Of a DNA stretch of 64,000 bases, positions 28,301 to 37,600 are shown piece by piece (position 1 is the stretch's first letter; each line of letters begins with the position of its first letter). The notes below the pieces were generated by a model. That model saw only the letters and a program-made list of their open reading frames with translations. It was not told the DNA's origin and did not search any database. The stretch is from Ianthella basta (Eukaryota; Porifera; Demospongiae; Verongiida; Ianthellidae). The position numbers were made by a program, and so were the translations under genes. The DNA is taken from the NCBI GenBank assembly GCA_964019415.1, contig OZ025872.1:4349875-4413874 (forward strand), given 5' to 3'.

Positions 28301-29505
28301 TGCATTCAGTTGTTGAATAATCTGCTACGTATTGCCCACTAACTATTTGCCTATATCTTACAACGATAATAATTAAATTGAACAGTCATTTTGCCACCAC
28401 AGAAGTTTCCCCAAATATGCTCAAGATTCATAACAACTACCTTGACCATATGATGTAGACTGATACAACTACATAATATGTACCATGAACAAAGGGCTAT
28501 AATCACTGGATTTTATGCCTACTAGCTTTCTACACCGTAGTGTCTGAGGAGGCTGAGGGGCCAGAGCCCTATTCACGGCAACCAGTGATCGCCTTCCCCC
28601 GCTAGTCATCCGACAAAGATGGAACAGCCACAGACAGCTGTTTCGCCCTGATTGGGACTCATCAGTGTGAGACACTAACGGAAGACAGGCTGACTAGCTA
28701 CTCTTGTATCCACCACCAGTGAATCACTTGTGGTTTCACTGGTGGTAGATACAAGAGTATCAGGACAAAACAGCTGTCTGCATGTGGCCTTCCACGTAGG
28801 ATAACTAGCAGGAGGAGGTGATCACTGGTTGCCCTCAATAGGGCTCTGGACCCCAAGCCTCCTGAGGCACTACGGTGTAGAAGGCTGGTAGGCATATAAT
28901 CCAGTGATTTGCCCTTTGTTTAACCTAGCCCAGCCTGTCCATTACAGTGGCCTACTTGAATGAACTGACCTCTCAAATATGTACCATACACGGAGCAATC
29001 CACATTGCATGTGCGTGAAGGAGCAAAAATGTGTGTGTGTGCACGTGTGCGTATGAGGGCGCGTGTGTGTGTGCTGTGTGCGTGTATGTGTGTGCGCGTA
29101 TGGTGCAAGTTCTAATGGTTGCATGAACAAAAAACTTACCTTATCTTTCTGAAACACATTCACTTTGCAGACATCCACCAACTCTTGCACCACTGGCAGG
29201 TGACCATACTGAGATGCCCACAGCAGTGCTGTCATCCCAGCCTATCACAGGAGGCATAGTATGTGCATTGAAATATTCTAGCTCACTGCATGTACTTACG
29301 CATAACAATGCTCTGTAGGGTACATGGCCTACATATGGTACAGTATACAAAACACAGCCAACACGTCTGATACACTCACATACACACACCATGTACTCAC
29401 CTTATCCTGGTCCTCAGCAGAGCCTACTCCTCCATCCAACAGCTTCCTCATTGTAGAGAGCTGACCATGTTTTGCTGCTTCAACAACAGGACTTATGGCA
29501 ACAGC
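13475..29505 (-). CDS. ANK-1: modular ankyrin-repeat protein
   Basis: Ten exons, all phase 0, from 5' to 3': 29401-29505, 29140-29241, 26780-26983, 25521-25622, 24773-24976, 23585-23686, 22109-22312, 21168-21269, 20538-20717, 13475-13672 (TAA). They sum to 501 codons including the stop. After two N-terminal exons ('AVAISPVVEAAKHG', 'TALLWASQYGHLPVV') come four B/A pairs. B exons (68 codons, two repeats) read 'NAMHKAA...YTMLHWAA...CEVARYLIEE'; A exons (34 codons, one repeat) read 'TALLIAAYGGSVEVVRMLL'. The pairs end in a final B exon and a terminal two-repeat exon. That makes about 16 ankyrin repeats, an interaction scaffold. The B exon at 20538 lacks 8 codons in frame. The start codon is not certain: ATG GCC AAG followed by a donor at 30818-30810 would fit phase 0. 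Partners and localisation are unknown. Confidence 0.8.
13791..14452 (+). mobile_element. Non-autonomous Helitron-like element
   Basis: Starts TCTTTCTATAATTCAC after A and ends with the hairpin 'acccgcccgaaggacgggt' (14429-14447 region) followed by 'atgtccgCTAC' and T. It sits in an ANK-1 intron at a point where the paralogous ANK-2 intron (52090-52110) is uninterrupted. The internal sequence matches the inverted copy at 22610-23128. CTAC instead of CTAG suggests decay. Confidence 0.65.
14453..15155. other. ANK-1 intron sequence shared with ANK-2
   Basis: Collinear with 52100-52400 of ANK-2 ('cattgtacattacagccacatg' type block). No gene seen. Confidence 0.5.
15156..17391 (-). mobile_element. 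Helitron-like element, first of a head-to-tail pair
   Basis: Read on the - strand, the 3' end is a hairpin (agacctgc...gcaggtct) followed by 'gtccgCTAG' and T. The 5' end is TCTATATATAAAGAAGCAG at 17391. It contains a nested element at 16430-17387. Two internal direct repeats of about 165 bp (15170-15345 and 15655-15820) duplicate the 3' region. No Rep/helicase coding sequence is present. Confidence 0.75.
16430..17387 (-). mobile_element. Nested Helitron-like element
   Basis: On the - strand it begins TCTTATTATAATGGAGC and ends with a strong hairpin (agagaagggc...gcccttctct) then CTAG. It is inserted between A and T inside the 5' terminus of the element 15156-17391. The uninterrupted target is seen at 18681-18693. 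Non-coding. Confidence 0.75.
18694..19682. mobile_element. hAT-like TIR element inside the second Helitron
   Basis: Ends are CATAGGCGTAGGAACC and, inverted, CAGGGGCGTAGGAAC, giving terminal inverted repeats of about 13 bp beginning CA. The uninterrupted site is in the first Helitron (16419-16429 plus 17388-17391). Target duplication is a few TA-rich bases and its length cannot be fixed. The superfamily call (hAT) rests only on the CAGGGG-type terminus. It carries the Helitron 18973-19354. Confidence 0.6.
18973..19354 (+). mobile_element. Short Helitron-like element inside the TIR element
   Basis: Begins TCTAATATTATAGAG after A and ends with hairpin 'ctcgccgaaggcggg', 'ccactctgCTAG', then T. 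At 382 bp this is the innermost of three nested insertions. Confidence 0.7.
19691..19887 (+). other. Open-frame fragment with a zinc-finger-like motif
   Basis: The frame starting after the Helitron end reads '...HRDKALKTLTCSYCDGHYK...GLKNHVKFW' to a TGA at about 19885. The C-x2-C ... H spacing and basic character suggest a C2HC/C2H2-type finger fragment, possibly from a mobile-element protein or an old gene. No start codon or upstream exon found. Confidence 0.3.
19990..20042. repeat. Imperfect GT microsatellite
   Basis: GTGTGTGCAT-type units in the ANK-1 intron. Confidence 0.8.
21329..21358. repeat. (GT)n microsatellite, left part
   Basis: GT run that stops at 'aaaaaaggcag'. About 390 bp of GC-richer sequence (21359-21749) follows before GT units resume at 21750-21795. 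The intervening DNA is not present at the matching place in the neighbouring A/B units, so it is probably an insertion. It has no recognised ends. Confidence 0.6.
21750..21795. repeat. (GT)n microsatellite, right part
   Basis: Pure GT run continuing the tract interrupted at 21358. Confidence 0.9.
22610..23128 (-). mobile_element. Non-autonomous Helitron-like element
   Basis: On the - strand it begins TCCTACTATAATTCATGG and ends with a hairpin (cctgcccgtagggcggg) and 'cattcagCTCG', then T. Inverted relative of 13791-14452, sharing 'cagttaagggagtgggggga'. The terminal CTCG is a degenerate CTRR. It lies in an ANK-1 intron. Confidence 0.65.
23757..23796. repeat. (GT)n microsatellite
   Basis: GT run next to the A exon 23585-23686, at the same relative place as in other A/B units. 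Confidence 0.9.
23815..24297. repeat. Inserted sequence of unknown class
   Basis: GC-richer block absent from the equivalent position of the other ankyrin units. It contains the perfect hairpin 'cacagcacttcgtgctgtg' and ends in 'tttcaaggtttcaaggttcaagg', a short tail-like repeat that would fit the 3' end of a retroelement. No coding signal was recognised. Confidence 0.45.
25246..25334. repeat. (GT)n microsatellite
   Basis: Long pure GT run in the intron between ANK-1 A and B exons. Confidence 0.95.
26160..26570 (+). pseudogene. LINE reverse-transcriptase fragment
   Basis: Around 26405-26540 the frame reads 'IPDLDYADDMCLV', a stop, then 'DSMDKLEEMLMDMDESCSERGLTI'. This is the YADD catalytic box and following helix of a non-LTR reverse transcriptase. 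The preceding 200 bp are GC-richer than the surrounding intron and end in 'ttacaagtacaagtattacaag'. A short dead piece in an ANK-1 intron. Confidence 0.6.
27059..28048. mobile_element. TA-target TIR transposon with a nested MITE
   Basis: Ends are TTACCGTATTGTCCCTA and, inverted, TTACCATATTTTCCCTA. The empty site is visible in paralogous introns ('gaattaatgcagtg' at 25043 and 54245), and TA is duplicated, as in Tc1/mariner/pogo elements. Between 27239 and 27580 a + strand frame rich in Ser/Asp/Glu resembles the acidic tail of a pogo-type transposase but has no catalytic motif. The nested MITE is at 27583-28017. Confidence 0.65.
27583..28017. mobile_element. Nested MITE made of TGCATG-rich sequence
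   Basis: Terminal inverted repeats of about 34 bp begin CCCTACTCGAAATGATGCAC. The interior is dominated by TGCATG/CATGCA words in both orientations. No coding capacity. Confidence 0.75.
28131..28352. repeat. Near-perfect palindrome (fold-back element)
   Basis: Arms of about 90-100 bp (28131-28219 and 28252-28352) face each other around a spacer of roughly 35 bp. Both contain 'gcagctgacgaag' or its complement and 'gttgttgaataatctgctac' or its complement. Confidence 0.85.
28490..28925. mobile_element. Fold-back MITE, best copy
   Basis: A long inverted repeat: the left end 'aacaaagggctataatcact' is mirrored at 28905-28925, and the centre near 28726 folds on 'cttgtatccaccaccagtga'. Related copies are at 56105-56430 (equivalent intron of ANK-2) and 1-215. 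Confidence 0.8.
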
Positions 29506-30941
29506 CTACCAATACCAAGTACAATAACACTAGTAATAAATAGTACAAAGTGCAGCTTACTAAATAAAATACAAATTGTGTCAAAAATATGTCTTATATA
29601 CGTACGTACAACAATGTTAATAAATGCACCTTGCCTAAGGATTTTCATGAAGCCCCTGTGTGATTGAATATTTCATGAATAGCTCTTTCCTGCACCAGTT
29701 ACCTACACCTGTAGGGCTCCAACATTGCTGAAGGCTTCACCTCACTACTGACTTTTTAGGGAGCATGACTAAAAGTGTCTTTGCTCCATTTGCGCGTCCA
29801 CATTTGATCACGGGTAGCTGCCATGTTAACAATGATTCAAACGCTCAGGAGCAGCAGTTACTGATTAACCTTGGCCCGAGGGAAGACACCACTAAGTATG
29901 CAAGCCAGCACTAGCGACATGTGCTGTGTCATTCTTGGCAATGTGCAGTACTTACTTCCAGATTTCTGTCAGCAACATCTAAACACTTCACTGAATTCTT
30001 GAAATCTGGGATGGTGCATACATATATAGAATGTGATACCTCGGAAAGAAGACGTTTGCAGTGTTAAAGTACTGTTTGATCATCTTCCATACTTGGGAAA
30101 CAATACCAGCTACCCCCTGGACCCAGTGTGTAGTACTTTAACATAGGGCTAACTCACGAAATGGAGTAATTAAGTCCTGCGAAAATTTGTACACATATGG
30201 TAATTTGCTATGCTGGCTGACTGGGTATTCAAGATAGCGTACCAGTGATAATCAGACGGCTCTACTATATGTGCTGGGTAGCATAAATGAATGCTTACAT
30301 GTCTCTACATATACAGCCCTCAGTTGGTGCCCTTTGCTACCAAAGCACAGTGAGCAGACTACTACCGCAAGAGGATAAGAAAACAGATGAGGTAATAGGG
30401 CTAAGCCATCGTAACCATCTGTGCAGAGCTACTGGGATCGTATGGAAATGATATCCTTTTCGGAAAGATCGAGGGTGAGGAGGGCGACTCACGTGTGGGT
30501 TGGATGCCCACTTAGAACCTGCGGATTGTGCTTCGTACGCATTGCGCTACTGCTGTCGGTCGTCTTCTAGCTTAGTCGAGCATAAGCACTCCTACGTAGT
30601 GAGAAAAATGCTACCAAAAATGTAGTGATTGTCCGCCATTTTTTTATAACTCGGGTTTGGTACCCAATCGTGAGGTCGCCGTGTGAATGCTAATCTGTGT
30701 CGAACCTGGATTCAATCTGGATCACAATTAAGCGGTCCGTATGAAAGGGTTGTAAGTGTCAGGACTTGGCGGGGTCCGGTTAGTGGGCTATACAGCACCC
30801 GTCATATACCTTGGCCATTTTGCGATTAATTAAGTAATCCCACTAAAAACATAGGTAGATGGGCACTTGGATGTGTGCACCACAGCAAGCCCACAAAAAG
30901 ATCATCTAACTAGGTCCAGTAAGTGTCAGGACTTGCTAGGG
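29506..30941. other. Region upstream of ANK-1, no confirmed exon
   Basis: Only short ORFs. On the - strand, ATG GCC AAG with donor GTATAT at 30818-30810 is a possible first coding exon of ANK-1. The phrase 'aagtgtcaggactt' occurs twice (about 30750 and 30920). Confidence 0.35.
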
Positions 30942-30976
30942 CATTTGATTGGCTGACGCAATGACGTAACCACAAA
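30942..30976 (-). promoter_or_regulatory. Candidate promoter of ANK-1
   Basis: On the - strand it reads TTACGTCAT, then GCGTCAGCCAATCAAATG: a CRE-like site followed by a CCAAT box. The 18-base CCAAT block occurs in the same orientation, with one difference, at 41998-42015 upstream of the death-domain gene. Confidence 0.45.
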
Positions 30977-31654
30977 CATGGCCGCTCAGGCAGTGTACAT
31001 GTGTCTCATCGCCAGCTGCGCTCCGCAGTTCGGATCTCCGTGACGCACACTTGCGCATAAGTATACTGTTATTGTCTGGTGCGAGGGAACTGCTCTGGCT
31101 ATCGGTACGTGGGTATTTTTGTTTTGGTATTTGGATACATTAGCTGTCAGCGTTCTGGGCTGCTGAAAACCCTTTCTCTGTGGCGAAGTAAGCTATCGGG
31201 CAGAAAGCTTGCTTGGCTTAGACACTGCCTTATTGACTAAGGAAAGACATGACCAAGCAATTCTTATAACATGGTGTAGGTGTGGCTAGCTATATGCATA
31301 TGTGCATGTAAGTGTATGACAGTAGCCGTGCAATGTCAGTGCAAACAAGATCAGCACTATACCCAGGCAGTGTCACACAGCTGTAATCGCCCAAATGGTG
31401 ATGGATAGCCTGCATTGTCTACTGGGCAATGCAATGCTCGTATATATACATATATTAACTTGCACTGTATATATGTATAAACATTGCGGTTGCATGCAGG
31501 CTTCGAAATGGACCATAACAAGGCCTCATAGAGACCATACCCCATGCGTGTGGAGACTGTGTAGACCTAGCTATATACAAGTATTATTATTTATGTCTTT
31601 ATCTATACGGACGCGGATCTTTCAGGAGCTACATGAGCCTTGAAAATGCCTTAA

Positions 31655-34600
31655 TCACGCAAATGACCCAAAAAGTGCGTGACGGACAAACTGACCCACA
31701 AACCAAACGTATAACCTCTGTTGCGCAATTGCGAAGAAGTGGTCAGGTGTCACTTGAACTCTCTCCACAAGGGAAGGGTCAGGTACTGTCACTAACTGCA
31801 CTCATTATATACCTGTTCAGGACTACTGCAACTCACACAAGATAGTGTGATAGTAATAGACCAATTACTAGGCCACAATCACACCACAGCTATATAGAAA
31901 GTAGAACACTGTGATGTATACAAAGAAGTGTCTGTTGTGAATAGCACATGCTAAGAAGGAAGGATACACCTGTGGCAAAGAGTCATTTGTGAAGATAGCT
32001 AAACGGTCTCCCGGGCACATTTTGTCATGGAACCAAAGGTACTGCAGTAGCACTGCATGAGCTAACCACACCACATCAAAGTGAGTAGGGATAATTAATG
32101 GCATTACTGCACATGCATGAACAATACACCTGACCATGCACTGCCACCCACATAAGAGTCACCACTGTATGACACCAAATGGTGACCATTGCCAGGAAAC
32201 ACACTCTAATCCTCACTGTTTCTCCTGTTGAGTCTGTTCTCCCTTCTTCCCTGATATGGGCATATTCTCTACTGACTGCCTCTCTCTGATCAGTGCCAGG
32301 GCCTCGTGACATTGTCTGTAGGCAGAAAGTGATAGTAAGGTGAAGCCACATATAGATTCCATAACCTATTTAGTTGCATGTGATTTACATACTGTACAGA
32401 TACTAATAGCCTTTTAATGCCAAATGAATTGCTGAGTTATTGAAATCATCAGCAAAGTATATAGTTCTAAGCAAAGTCACTCTGTCAATCTGCTAGGCTT
32501 ATTGATTTTGGTTAATTCCATGCCGTCCCATTAAATGTGAAAATGCTTGCTGAGTACTCGGGTGGTACATTCAATAGATGCAAAAGGGAACAGCACTTCT
32601 TTATAGAAGTTAGAGAAATAGCCTAAAGCATGCTGTAGGATTACATAACACAAAGAACTCAAAATTACCTTGATCCACCATGCAAGTCACTCTATAATCC
32701 TATAAATGCATGGTACCACTTAAGGCTCAATAACTATCAAAAAGAAATAGATACATACTATAGACAAGATACCTGGCATTATACATAGCAATAGTGAAGG
32801 GAAGTACATTATACAACAGGCATGCAGGCCACATGAGCATGTATACCATATTGCAGGAAATTTTCGTGGAAGAATATTTTCTTGAATTTTGGGGATACAA
32901 TATGATTAGCAAAAATATTATTCATGAACATATTCCATTACCCTATGCTTTTAATATGTTCAGTGGCAAACTAAGACAAAACTTAATGATGGTTTATAGC
33001 CTCATTTAGGTGGCCAGCAACAATGACGCGGCAACAGCTATACGTATGCTGGCTCAGAAGGCACAGTGCCTCCTACTTGCAATACTGCCCTGTGAATGAA
33101 TAGCTGTAAGAAAGTCTGTGATATTGAAGTCACTACTTTGAGAGAGCTGATTCAGTGCTACCTATAAGACAGCTATAGCTTACTTTTAACAGTACTCTAT
33201 GAAGCAAATGAAGCAGTGAATAATGTAATCGTCTACAGTGATATATATGGGCGAAGAGGAAACTAGCTACTGGTAGCTAGCTAGTTCGCTCAACGCTGAG
33301 AGTACTAGTGCAATACCCCAACCAGTGATCCTCACACTTGCACAAGGACAGAGAAGAAAGGAGCCAGTTCTGCCGTATGTTTCGTTCCCAAAGTGTTCAG
33401 TGGAGGCCATCATGTGCATGTAGTCAGTCGCCATTTTCAAGGGGCATGGTTTATCTGCTCAACTAAAACACAAAAATATTTCTGTGAAAATTACAGTTTG
33501 GGCCATTTTGTTTTTTTTTTGCAAAAATATTGTCCTGCAAAAATTTCCCGCTATACAGTTACTGTACCTTTACAAGCTGCTCAATGTCACTGGGATGAGG
33601 CTCCTCCAACTGCAAGATTTGCTTTTCCAATTTGTCAACTGTTGCCTCCAAGTCAGATTTCTCTCCTTCCAGTGAATTTATCTTGCCCATAAGCTGCCCT
33701 TCCCTGGCCCTTAACATTGACTGATCTTCAATAGCAGTTTCCTGTGGTGTACACAGGAGGATATGTTGTGTATACCATCCATGTATTGAGCAAGAGTGTA
33801 GCAGTATTGCATACTTACCTGCGCTCTTAAAGCTTGCACAAGTCGTTCTCTAAGGCTGGTGTTCTCTTGCTGTTGCTGTCTCTCCACCTCATGACTAGCC
33901 TTCAGCTTTGTCGTAAGAGCTACATTGTCCATGAACAAATTAGCCACTTTCTGCTCCAGCTCCTTCACCTTATCCTCCAGTTCACATAACGCGGAGTGTG
34001 TCTCATCAGAAGCACCAGCACTGGTGACCTCCACTGGATTGATTGCATCATCAGGCTGCACATAAAAGTGGCGTTAAAACATGCACCAATGTTTACACCA
34101 ACACCACTATAGGGCCATGAGCAGAAACATACCACTTATGTATATACAGGATTAAATTGGCATTTCAAGATCTAAAAAAGGTGTGTCGCAGTGATAACAA
34201 TCCTTCATCACAGCGGTCCCCCTGGCCATTTTCTGCAGCACTTTAGTTATCATCTTTGGTCCCCTCTGTCAATCTCACTAACAACTTGGCCTTGGGCTGC
34301 TTCTCTATTGAACGATTTGCCCCTGTCCATCTCACTAACAACTTAGCCTTGTACCTTTTTAGCAGGATTTAGCCTTGGGCTGTCTCAGCCGCGGATCGTA
34401 TCTGTAACAACTTAGCCTAGGATCATCAGTATAACAACCTAGATTAGGTCCCCGTCTCTTGAACAATTCAGCTTCAAGCTGTCTCTTTAAGGCCTTAGCG
34501 AGTGAAAATAGGATTAGGGTTAAAGGGGGTTATAATTATATTTTCTAGTCAGTAAACAAAGTACAATTGGGGGGACTGATTACAGCAGGTGCAACTGGCC

Positions 34601-37600
34601 AAAATTGGTCAGTGGGGAACTTCTTGGAGGGGGACCGATAACTTCATGACAGCTAGGTGTAAGTTCCTTTAAACTTTCATTTTATGGCTATACAGATAAA
34701 CACCATGCAGCTCATATATGATGAAATATTTCTTTGAATATAATCAGGGCCATAGCCATTGGACCAATTGCACTCACAACAACATGGCGACTTACATGAA
34801 TGGCAGGAATCTTGTCCCCTGATTCTGGAAGTAAAGACCGTGGATCAGACTTGGACTCATCTGAATGGGTGTCACACATACAAATAGTCTGAAAGCGTGT
34901 TCATTTGGACCACTTGCAGAAGTACAAAACATTACACTATCTGGGTGATTTGACAATAAGGGTTAAACAAATAATCGAAGAGTTGAATTTTTGTTCGGTA
35001 GCCAAATCGCCAATAAATTATATCCATTTGAATAATCGTGTGGCTTATGACGTCATAAAAATGGCCTATAATGCCCCCAAACCTCATTTTGTGCAATGAA
35101 TTGGTCGACACGTACGAACAAAATGCCGCATAACTCTCACATATTACGGAGAGACGACTGCAAAGTATACTTTCCTTGGGTCAAATGGGCTCGTTCGTTA
35201 CTTCCTTTCTCCTTTCACTTCCAGTATTCACTACATGACTGCCCGCCATATTTGGTTAGCCTTTCCGGTGAAACGAATATTCGACTATTTGTTCATTGCA
35301 GACAACGAATAGTCGACCGTGAAATGTAATATTCGTTCGACCCTTAGTTAATAATAAAAAATTAATGCTAAATGGCAATTTTTGCTAAAGTTTGAAGGAT
35401 CATTTGCATGATAGTGGAGCATGTATTGTGTGAGTACAGCCTCAGATCACTTGGGCAATCAATACAGAAATGTTAGACCTCGACAAGACTCTATATCTCT
35501 AACTAGCCTTTAGTTGAAAGCAACAGAGAATGGGAAAAAGTAACGCTGTGCATTCAAATTATAGGAATTTAATAAGAAGTTATACCAAAAAGCAAGAGGA
35601 ATAACAGGATGGTGCAGTGTCTCCAAAATGCACCCACCTTGTATACTAGTAGAAAAAGTTCAGAAACAAGGAGACTGTATGGAGCAGAGATTAAGTGTCC
35701 TTCTACTTTATACAGGAAGAATCGAAGGTCTGGAATCCCATATTTATGAAGACTGCTCGCAAGGGAATCTAACTAAATAAGGAATACAGCCAGTTGCCAG
35801 TCAAATAAGGGAAGTAATAAGTAAGGAATACAGCCAGTCAAAAGTTGTGTAGACTGTGGTGAAGGTTTCTTCCCACTCCCTATGGTTCATGAGACTTGCA
35901 TGAATACATGTGCCACACACAAAAGAACCATAAACTTGCAGGAAATAGAAATAGGATGAGACATGAATGCCTAAGCATGCCAGCAATCAATAGCTCCACA
36001 TTGTTTCTCCAGAGAAACCGAGAGAAATGATATAGTTATACACAATCAGCATAGAAAATGGGTGCCATTACAGTATTGGGCAAGAATTCCAGGTTAATAC
36101 AAATAAAACAGCAATGTAAACCTTCAGCGTAATGATGCAATCATACATGTCCATGATGTAATCATTAAATTGTTCAAATATTCATTGACTTTTCCAACGA
36201 ATGCTGCAACTTCACATTTGATATGACCCGATTTTGACATGGTAATAAGTTGTCAAGATCTCTGGAATTTCCCCACCTAAATCCCTACTATACAACGGCT
36301 AAATTAATACCAATCTTCTATGCAAAAAGATTTGCTATAATGAATACACTAGCCACTCACTAACCTTGGGAGTCCCAGTGCTGCTCAATCCTTTTAGTGT
36401 TGAGTGGCTGACCAGATAAAGGCTCCTGAATATTACAATTACAGTTCATAATTAGACACTCTTCAGAGGGAATATACTGAATTATTACAGAAAGTAATTA
36501 TGACAGTCATATTCACATTGGTTGTTGCAGTAAAATAGAGGTAGCTATTTGTTGTGGGCATGTTAAGTCTTGAAGGACTTCACCTTTGAGACTCTCACAA
36601 CATTTGTGAATGTGAAGTCTCACAAATAAGTTTTAGCAATCAATAATATTGAACCAGACCACTTTCAGTCTCCATTAAATATGGCACAAAATAAAATGGC
36701 TGGAGGTGGGTCTGTATCCAAAGGTACAGCCTAGAGGAAGGCAGCCACGTATCACTTGGCAGTGGCCAGGAAGTATATGGGTGTAGCAAATATATACACA
36801 TTTCACACAGTAATTGTCTGCACTGTAGCCGACCATCGCTTCCTTGCTTGAGCTTGCAGCCACACACATTGCACACCATTATTTGAGTTGTCTTATTTAT
36901 ACAACGGAAAACCATGTAGCTAGGCAGTATTTTGGTATCCTTGCATAAGAAAATGCAAAACACGTACATTCACATTTTTCAAACAACATCATAGTGTGAC
37001 TACATACTGGTATACTACCCATTCCCTACACTAGATGAATGCCCGTCCTTTGGGTGGGTTCCCAGCATATCATTTGAAATTTGAGCGTTTAACCAATTAG
37101 AACTGTCCAGTTAATTGGGAGCATTCCATAGACTCGTTCCGTAAAACTCCGTACGTACAGAATTTACTTATTTTAATCCATTTCGTTAAAAGGAGTCCAG
37201 CTGCGAAGGTACTAACCATCTTAGATTACCTCCCGTATTGCAGTGATATACTCTTCCAAGTTTGGTGAAGATTGGTGAAAAATTGAAGGAGGAGTTTGTG
37301 CACAACCAAACACGATCTTTCCCCTATCTCTTAGATATGGCGGCGACCGTAAAAGTGGCAAGAACTGGGATGGAATGACCTTAAACCAATTTCAGCTTGG
37401 CGAGGTTACTCACAGTCCCCCTCTTCGCAATCCTACCAAGTTTCGTGACGTTTCGTCCAGAATTGAAGGAGATTATCCGGAACAACGAAAATGTGAGTTA
37501 CGTTTATTATAATATGATATACAGGGAATATCCCAAAACAACTGCTAAAAATCTGGTCAATATTCAGAAATTACACTAAACCAAAGATTAGCAAAGTGGA

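Noticed and set aside
30480..30570. tRNA-like words (A-box-like 'TAGCGCAATGCG' on the - strand, stem-loop GTGGG...CCCAC)
   Set aside because: No acceptor stem or anticodon arm could be built and the B box is poor; at most an old SINE head.
31633..31845. + strand ORF beginning 'MSLENALITQ' with a donor-like end
   Set aside because: It overlaps, on the other strand, the terminal exon of the death-domain gene, which is supported by splice phase closure; the + frame has no partner exons.
36365..36425. Exon-like 61-nt piece ('EPLSGQPLNTKRIEQHWDSQ') on the - strand within the death-domain gene
   Set aside because: Its length breaks the phase between exons 37738-37782 and 34796-34888, which join cleanly without it. 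It could be an alternative exon but is not in the model.
36640..36969. Cys-rich - strand ORF ('CNVCGCKLKQG...CEMC')
   Set aside because: Lies in an intron, has no usable splice sites in phase, and the cysteine spacing matches no finger I can name.
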